Shown here piece by piece: positions 1 through 9,500 of a DNA stretch of 14,341 nucleotides (positions are counted from its first letter, which is position 1; each line of letters opens with the position of its first letter). The DNA lies in assembly GCA_003024985.2 (NCBI GenBank), contig PXIH01S0002600.1; one strand, written 5' to 3'. Under the pieces are notes generated by a model that was not told the origin of the DNA, did not search any database, and saw only the letters and a list, made by a program, of their open reading frames with translations. A program made the translations under genes and the position numbers. The DNA comes from Euperipatoides rowelli. Its lineage: Eukaryota; Onychophora; Udeonychophora; Euonychophora; Peripatopsidae.

Positions 1-502
1 TTCAATTAAATATATTTAGTTTCTTTTTCTAATTTTATTATTACATATTTAGTAACTTTTATACATAGGATTCTATGAATCGTAAAAATTACGGCACACG
101 ACCGCTCATGTTAAAAATTTGTGCGTGTCCGCTCGAAGGTTAAAGACTGAGTAATTTATTCTCCTCCCCCTCCCCCTAATCTATTTTTATGTTTATCGGA
201 ATTTATGATAATGATGATTTTAAAGCACAAATGAAAGTCAATTATTTTTATACCCTCTTCAGCAGAGCCAATAATTTAACTTTTTGTACATGTGTACTAG
301 GAGATTTTAATATTAGATATGTTTAAATTATATAGAATCTTAAGAATATTTATTAAATATACAGCCAAACTACATCAAAATGCTAAAAATTTGTATTTAT
401 CAATTTACTTAACACTATTTTTGATTGTGCTGACAACTGGCACTTATTCTTTTAATTGTAATTACCGTAAACATAAACCAAATTTAAGGTACTGCAGCTC
501 AC
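1..502 (-). other. Partial intron downstream of WDR13 exon E
   Basis: This is intron sequence after the gtgagc donor of exon E. It is AT-rich, with a pyrimidine stretch at 160-178 made of two runs of five Cs. A slightly GC-richer patch at 80-140 contains several CpG sites. No WDR13 exon could be read on the minus strand. The small open frames here have no recognisable similarity and lie in intron. Confidence 0.7.
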
Positions 503-585
503 CTGATGAGCTATGTTGATCAAAAAGATGGTGAACCCCAGCAAAAGCATAATTTTCACTAATAGTTGTACCACCAACAATTGCT
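503..585 (-). CDS. WDR13: WDR13 coding exon E
   Basis: This 83-bp exon gives one base (A) to complete the AGA codon begun in exon D. It then reads 27 codons, AIVGGTTISENYAFAGVHHL followed by FDQHSSS, plus one base (G). The acceptor is tatttttatag and the donor is CATCAG|gtgagc. SENYAFAGVHHLFDQH is nearly identical to the SENYAFAGMYHVFDQH block that sits just before the first WD40 blade in vertebrate WDR13, and is the strongest single piece of evidence for the gene. The next exon, expected to begin the WD40 region, was not found between this donor and the left edge, so that intron is longer than 502 bp. Confidence 0.95.
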
Positions 586-3500
586 CTATAAAAATAAACA
601 AACATTTAATAAAAACTGATGTTTTAAATAAAATTGGGTAGTCTAAATAAAAAATAATTTTAGTCTTTAAGTAATTAAAAAGGTTGATAACAGAACAAAA
701 TGAAATGGACAAACAGAAAGGACATTGAATAAAACATTTAAATTAACTAAAATAGAATATAGGGCAGGTCAATATTCCTAGTATTGTTATTATTATTTAT
801 AAATTAGCCAGCAGCATATGCACACTTATGCTAATTTATAAATATTATAACATACACGAGAAAAGAAGCTTCATATATTATTATTATTATTATTATTTTT
901 ATTATTTCATATAACACAAAATTATTACAATTTTGTTTGAATTGTTACAATCTTCATTATATTTAAATTCTTTTTCAGGCAGACTTTATTAAAAGTCAAA
1001 AATTGGGCATTATAAGTTAGTTCTAATTAAAAAAACCATAACTAGTAGGCTAACAGATTTTTTTATTTTATGAAAAATATTTCTGATGGATTTCTGCAGA
1101 GAAAAGGCACTGTCGGTATTTATTTTTGATGGAATGATATTGATAATTTCACCTAAGTTGAAATTGGCAAGAAACCTGTATATTTGAATTTTGAGATAGT
1201 TAAATTTTGAATATTTATACCAGTATTTGATTTTGCAACTAACATTGTCCATTGGAGCACTCTCAAGGATTGGCAACAAAAATATTAGTTTGCATTTATA
1301 ATCAATTATATATTTGTTATTCTATGAAATGTTCTTTTTTATAATAAATAAAATGTCATACAATTTACCTTTTTTTAATACTGCTTTTAAACAGAATTAT
1401 TATTAGTTAACAAAATAAATAAATTTTATTTAATATTATTACGGTATGTTTGAACAGATTCTTTTATTAAATATTTTTAGTCAATTTCTTTATATACCGG
1501 TAATATATTTAACTAAAAAAATTATAAGTAAAATTTAATACTACTTTCTTATTCTAAATTGATCTTAAGGATGATATTTATATGATCCTTGATGACATCT
1601 TTATTAACATTCAGTTATAAGTATAAAACAATAGATGCAAAGATTATTCTGACAGTACTGAAGCTACCACCTTATCAACCAATCTGTACCACAATATTTT
1701 ATATCTACTTTTAATTAGTTATACTTATACATGTGACCCCAACATATAATGCATATGGATCTTTAAAAATCATCAGATCACATATTAAACCGCCAAATAA
1801 ATAAAAAAAAGAAGCATTACTTCCATTGTTTTTTAAAATACTTCAAGATCATTTTCAGTGACATATATTTATAAAGAAATGTATGTGGAAAAAACTATCA
1901 CTGCGATTTGAAATAAAATATGTTTGACTAAATACCTTTAGACATCAGTTAAGTAGCCTATTTATACAAACCATATTTCCTACATAAACAAAATATTTAT
2001 AAAATAAAATAATTGGAATAAACATAATAAAGGTGAGATTTTAATATATGAAATGGGGAAAAAAAAAGATATACAGTAGGCCTATATAGTGAATACATAG
2101 ATGGAGAAGGAAAACACTCAATAAGAGGATTTTTATTTAGAACAAAGTTGGAGGTTGTGGTAAAATATCCAATCCATTTCTAGTAAGCCATACTTTGATT
2201 GACATGAATCTTTATAATAATCCAATAATATTTACTATAAATTACCTGCTAGCTTCTGCAGCATATGTGGGCACAACTCCGTCAAATGATTCTGAATGGT
2301 GCCTTTGAAGGTGACGACGAACATCTGTATAGGAAGACTCTTCCTTTATTTGTAAAAAAAAAAAGAAATAGGATACTTTTCTGTTCTTCTCAAAGTGCAA
2401 ATATTAAAACATAGGTCCTATATACAATTAGAAAAGCTGTTGGATGGTATTCAATATATGTCAAAATAAATATTACCATTAAAATGTTCATTAGGCTGAT
2501 CTATACTGGACATATAAGTGAAGCAATAACTTATGTGCACTTCTAAAAAAAACTTTGTTTTTGATCCAAGGATAGTAAATTAGACACATCCTCCCTAATT
2601 TAAGTCCTTTTGATCAGATAAGAACTACTTGACAGATTTGTAGAAATTTTGTATTCTTGTTAAGGAAAGTATTAAGATCTGGATTAAACAATTATTTTTT
2701 AGCTGAAGACTTTGTAATAAATCTAAGAAACAATTAGACCAATCAGTAAAAAATTTGAAATATAGGATAAGCACAGCATAACATCTGGAATTTGAAAATG
2801 CTTTTCAACTCAGAGGATCTTATATAAGGTCCCCTAACAGTTAAAATACTATTGGACCTATCTATACAAAATCTATTACCATAGATAACTGAATTTGGAA
2901 GGTCAGTGATCTTAAACTTGGGTCAAGAGTCAAGACCACACACATCTCTTTATTATTTTAAACCTATTCACACTTTCAGTATTTGCAATTTTCAGTCATC
3001 AGTCTCCCTCCCTCTCCCTATTAATAAAATATGTTAGCCTTCTCCATTCCAAATGCTATAATCTTCACTATTAAAAATTCTAAATTCTAAATGGCCTAAT
3101 TAAAATTCTATAGTGCAAAGTTTGGCCCTTGGTCAAAATATTTGATCAATTAAATTTATCTATTTTAATAAAATTCCATTATAAAATGTGAAATATAAAG
3201 GTTTGCAGTCTATGAATCATGTCACAATAATATTAGACTTACTTCTAAAGTTATCCTGCTGCTCCTCAGACTGATACTTCGACTTTTCATGCTACTGTAA
3301 AAATAAATAATTATCAAAAATGGAAAGTCCATTTAATCAGAAAAGAATAAGCATAACCTGAAGTACCATACGTACAATAATATAAAAAAATATTTTCTTA
3401 CAAAATAACATCAAGCCTTATGTTTATTTTAAATTATGTTGCTTAATCACCAAAAGTGATAGAATTACAAATAACAAAGAACTAAGGACTGATCCCTGTG

Positions 3501-6500
3501 GGATGACATCATTTTATACATCATTCCTTTAAATTTAATTTCTTTAGAAGAATTCATACATTTTTAAAAATCAAAATGAAGAGGAGATATTCCCCTTAAA
3601 AATAATAATTGGGAAATGTGGAAGAGGAGGACAGGTAGTTCTCCAAAATGGAGAAATTATCAAAATAATTACTTGATACAGTGCTTCTCACTCTAGCCTG
3701 GATAGTTAATGATAATACTAATTCATGTGCTGAATAATTGGAAATATTATATACTGTATATGACATAATTGTAAATAAGTCTGTACAATGTATTTATTAA
3801 AATATTATGTTACTATGATACCGGTACTTAAATTTTGACAGTAATAGTAATTATCATAAACAACATTATAAAATTCTAGATTTAATCATATTTTTAGAGA
3901 TCTGGTCTAATTAATTCTGAACTGTGCAATATTATCTTTTTATCAATTTATTTAGACTTTTAATAAGAGTACGGCATTTTATTAGGGAAACAGAAAATCA
4001 AAGTTTAATTTTTCCTGAAAATGTCAGATTATTGTTAAGACCAGTAGAATATTTTCAAACTTATAAATTTAACCAACATTGGGAATTACACAAATTATAA
4101 AATGTTATGTGGGCAAAGGAGATTTTTCTCTTGATCTTAGTTGGTTATATGATCTTGGTTAGTCTATATTAAAATAGTAGGCCTATACATTGACTAAGAA
4201 ATAGATAAATAGCCTTAATTATTGTGTATCCTCCATTAATTATTATTATAAGAAACAGATAAAAAAAAACCCTGCAAAATCTGCAAGAAATTAATATCTT
4301 TTAATAGATCATCGAATATGGTAGCTATTTTAAAAAATAAATTAAGAAAATTCCATACCCTTCTGTTGATGAACTAACTGTGCCATAATGCTGAGCTAAC
4401 AATTGGCTTCTGAGCTTCAAATACTGTTTCCTCACGGCTGGATCGTGCTAAAGTATTTCAAAATAATAGCTCTAGGATGAACAATTACAGTATGTATTAA
4501 TACTATTAACTACTGCTATAAAAATAATAAATTGTAACAATAATAATTCAGTACCGGTAACAATAAAAATAACAGTGCAAAATTAAAATAGCATTTAATA
4601 CTGTAATTATAACAACAATACAAAATACTACTACGTAATAATATTGCAATTAAAAAATAATAACTTAATAAAGACAACAATGAAAAAATAATGACTTGTG
4701 TAAAGCTGTTTACACTAACCAACTGAAGCATTTGGTCTTGGGTGAATTAATTTTAAATAAGAAATTCTCTTTTAGAGAAAGTGAAGCAATAAAAATTACT
4801 ACAACAAATACTACTGATGAATGATGATACACAATATAAATTGAAAATATTATATACAGTAAAATCATTTTAAACCTAACAACTCAAAGAAGAAGAAAAT
4901 TATATTTTTATTTATTTATTTGAGTTATTTAAGTACTGTATGTAAATATTTGTATGAAATAAAATTTGCTTATATTTAAGTAAGTCTACTAGCTAAAGAA
5001 TCCACCAAATGGCTATAAATAAGTTCTTTTTTTGGTTAATGGGGACTCCCTTCCTACTAATATACAGTACCTTATTAACATTAAACAAACTCATACAAAT
5101 TTTTTTTACAAAGAACAAAGTAAGGCTTAACAGCAATAAATTACTGCATTTAATAATAAAATACAGTAGCTAACGGTAAGTTACATAAAAAATTCTGCAA
5201 CAAAAATGTTCTTAAACATATTTAATTTGAATACTGTATAGTTAAAAACAAAATAAGATTTTTTTTAAGCGATTCATGAATAAATTAATTTTAATACAGT
5301 ACATTAATATTTAACGTTGAAATTATTTTAAAAAAAAAAGATCATTTCAAATACATAGTACCGTAAAAAAATAATAAATAAATACGGTACCAATAACATT
5401 TAAAAAATGTTATAAACATTATTCTGTTTATAAATCAGAATTATTAAATCTTTTAAAAAAAAGTAGCCTATATAAGCTAAACATTACATTTCACGCTAAA
5501 ATAACAAAATATTTTGTTTTTAATGTATAGATAATAAAAGTTAATATACTGTATTTTAAAGAAACTTTAAACATTAACGGACTTGGTCCTTCTTTAACCA
5601 TCTTGATCATATTTGATAATCTTTATGCAACTACTTTATCTTTAAGTTAACCGAATGTTAACCAATCAACCCAAATGTTAACCAATCAAGAGGCATTTTT
5701 TTAATTAAATGGAGCACACGTGTTTGCTATGCGGTTGAACAGCAAATTCAGGTCTCATTTTACTCAAATTCTTCAAAAATTATCCCCAAGGCAGAAAAGA
5801 CTCAAAATACATGTTGGATCTGATTCAATAGTGCTTTTAAGCAAATCAAACATCATTGAGCTAGGATGAGTGGTTGAGGAGGAGTATCAAGTGTTATCAA
5901 TATACAGACCTTTCTAGTCTTTTATTATAGATATTTCTCTTATTATTTCTTATATTTACACTGTACTTACACTAAACACTTTCTATAATAGCTTCCGCCT
6001 TTGTTAAGTGATTAATAAATGACAAAAAAAAATATGAGAAATGGCACACAGTGGAACTAGTGATAAAGTATTTTTACAATAACTTTACTTCTATATGAAA
6101 GCTGAAAGAATAGGTGCTCTGAAGCAACATCTTATATGAGTTGAGTCAGGGTTCTACAAATCCAGGGTGCCTAGAAATTTTATTGTGATAGGCATTAGAC
6201 CTACCTATTTTTTTTTTAATAATAATTAGGCCTAGGCCTACTGTTTTAGCTGGGGTTTTTTTTTTTAAACTTTAAAAATATCAGCTTAGTAATGATTATG
6301 CCACTTTACTGCTGAGCTTCTCATCTCCGGCAATGAATCTAATCAACAAAATAAAAATGATGTTCTCAGCTTTCAACCTAGCACCATCTTGTTAACTTTT
6401 ATAAAGTATTAGAATTTCTCGGATCAAATACCTGACATCATCTTAAGTCCTCTCTTATGCTCAGCCAAAATTATTTTGTACTTTCTAGGTCTAGAACAAC

Positions 6501-9500
6501 TAATCTATCTGCTTTTAATACCTGTATTGGTGAGTCTATGAACAATAGCAAACAATTTGACTTTGTTTACACTGCCCTTAACAAAGCTTTTGTCTCTGTA
6601 AACCATGGTCTTCTGTTCCAAAACTTCACTCCTATGGTATTAATTCAACTATACTGGATTGTATCACTGCTTATCTCACCAAAAGATTTCATCAAATTCT
6701 TGTCAATGATGGTTTCTCTTTAATGGCTCCTGTTGTCTCTGGAGTGTTCCAGGGTTCAATGTTTGGACTTTTCCCATTCAACTGTTTCATCAGTGATTTG
6801 CACTCTCATTTGACCAATGACTGTCTTCTATACTGATAATGTCAAGTAATTTTAAATCTATTCACAACTAAAGTGATTAATTACAATTATAAGCAAACAA
6901 CTGCTTCCTTAAATGATGTATTACATAGGCTCAGGGTAATCATTAAAAAAAAAAAGACTATGTCATGTCTTTTTCATATAGGCTACCATATTGATACAAA
7001 TATACAGTGTACCGTATGTCTATTCCATTAATTAAAAACTTAGCAGAATGATTTACAAGAACTTATCAAACCTTTTGAATGATGACTAGTTTCACTAGAC
7101 AAGAGGATAAATCTCAGAAAATGTTACGAACAAGATATTTACAAGACAAAACACATAAAACAAATGTTAAATGTGGGAACTTCTCACCAACTTATTATCA
7201 AATGCAATTATGACATGGTAATGAGTTACCACCAGATTAACTTGGATAGATACTTTATGTGAATGGATTTGCATATTAGTATCAAATTTTTTTGTCAAAA
7301 ATGTAATTACATCAAACCTGTGTAAAGATGTTCTTGTGACTCTTGCCAAGGAATTTCCTGTTCACATTACTTCTGTTCACAATGAAGATATTGAAGAGTT
7401 CATTATCTGACCACTATGATGAAATCGACAGACAATTATCTGGAGACATTCAGCCTAATTTCTTGACATCAAACGATCTCATGATGTACCGTAATGTTGT
7501 CAGATGAAAATAATGAATATAAAAGTAACCAGTCCAGGTTATTGGTAGTCCAGACAGCACCCACATGGAATCCAATTGATGAGAAACAACAGAAATTAAC
7601 AAATGTGTTTATTAGATGTTTCCACTTTTCCAAAACAAGCAACAAAGAAAATTTATTTTGAGTAAATTCACACCATAAAATCTCATGGAATAGGCATACA
7701 GTGAACACACACACACATACAAATGTATTTGTATGAATTTAAGCAGAATTTGGATGCCAATTTCTAAAATGGCAGTCAAAGGTCAAGGTGAATAAATTGA
7801 TAAAGACATAATGTGTTGTTAGGTTTAAAGAAGATATATGCACTAATTTTCAGCTCATTATAAATTAAGGCAGATATTTCCAAAGTGATTATAAAAGTCA
7901 AACAAATAATCTAGCCTATTATTAAAAAAAAATAATTAAAATAACCAGTAGTCCTACAGTACCTAAGAATTTATTTTTAGTTTAACTAAAAATAAATTCA
8001 TAGCTAATGTACTGTACATCTGTTAAGTTGAATTAGTAGGCCAGATTACTTGTTTAATTGCAAATAACAATAAGTAAGTAGCCTACTACTAAAATAATAT
8101 TTCATTAGGAAAAAAAATACTAGAAACTAATTTTAAAAATTCATTGGCTAAAGGAAAAATAATATGGCAAGAAATTATTAAATTATATTATTTAAAAATT
8201 AAATTAATTTTTTTTAAAAAAGAATCATTTTATTGATAAAAATTATGCACAACTTTAAGGCTGATGAAAGTCTGTTTACAATTTGGATTATTTGAAAAGA
8301 AAAAAAAAAACTGCTAAACTGGAATTAAAATACTGTACCGGTACCAGTAATTATGACAAAGAATTTATACAGCAGGAAGTTAAGAGAATAATTAAAAAAG
8401 GATGAATTTTTTTGTATTAAATCTTTTTTTATACATACCGTATAGCCTAAATCTAAAATCAACATAGTTTTAAGTGATACGATGCTTCCATTAGTCCAAA
8501 TTAAATTCATAGTAATTTTATCCATATTAAATAAACCAAAAAAAAAAAAATCAATTGAATTATGGTAGTCTGTAATGGAGGGGAGAGATCAATAAATTAT
8601 TCAAACATAGCCTATCTGAACTCTAAAATGTTCAGAATTATCTACTCGGTATCTTCTCTTTATCCTTGACTATTCGGCTACAATTTATTACCCTCTTTTA
8701 AAAAAGATCAAGAAGTACAGTAGTCTTGCAGACATATTTAAGAAGATCTCTGATCTAAAATATAACTATGCAACTCAAGTTATGTTTTTCAAGGTAACTT
8801 GTTATTGGAATATATGTAGGCTACGGTAAAAAAATCATTTTTATTTACTTCCTCTTCTAGAATAAATAAATAAATCCAAGCTGTGCCTTACAACTGCGCC
8901 TTCTAGTTTTACCCCAGCTAAGGTTCAGGAGCTAGCGTTTCCACGTAAATCAAATAAGTGAGCCATTTTGAAAAACGGACTTTTAAAAAATTCTGATTGT
9001 AGCCAAACAAGTGCTCCTGGGGCAGTTTTACAGTGCATAGTGGTAAATCTAAGGTTCACTAGCAAGGCGCCGAACAAGCCCCCCCCCCCTCCCCTCAATT
9101 GTGCACTTGACCAGCATTCTATGGTAATAGAGTACCATATACAGACTTTGGGTTCACCTTGTGGTTCTATCTTACTGCTGCCATCAAGTGTTATTTCAAA
9201 AGTAATTTGTGAAATCATTATTTAACACAAACAATAGTTTTAGGATTGTGAAACTTTCGTCCAATCATTCCAGATCATACAATTTGTGCTTCTGTAATAA
9301 ATATAAGTTATTATAAATAATGCATCAGAGAGTGATCAAACCTATTGCAAAAATGATATTTTCTTTCACTGCCTCATATAAGAGGATACCATAAAGCACA
9401 AATACATAATAAAATTCCATTCTTGCCCTACTAAAATTCCATCTTCTCCTATGGAGAATTTCTTTATCACAAAGATAAAAGAGGAGAACTACAGCATGTC

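Noticed and set aside
319-1279. Small open frames 319-519 plus, 452-712 minus and 1010-1279 minus
   Set aside because: They are AT-rich chance frames. The minus one at 452-712 overlaps WDR13 exon E but in a different reading frame and runs through both splice sites.
2246-2343. C2H2 zinc-finger half in exon D (TDVRRHLQRHHSE)
   Set aside because: The preceding exon has no cysteine pair at the right distance, and the flanking blocks identify the protein as WDR13, which has no zinc finger.
3482-3520. LINE-like tail RTDPCGMTSF
   Set aside because: Only about ten residues are suggestive, with no supporting sequence around them.
8925-9225. Exon or gene in the GC-richer patch (both-strand frames of 85 and 97 codons)
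   Set aside because: Both strands are open only because the composition lacks stops. The translations match no family I know, and WDR13 needs no exon there.
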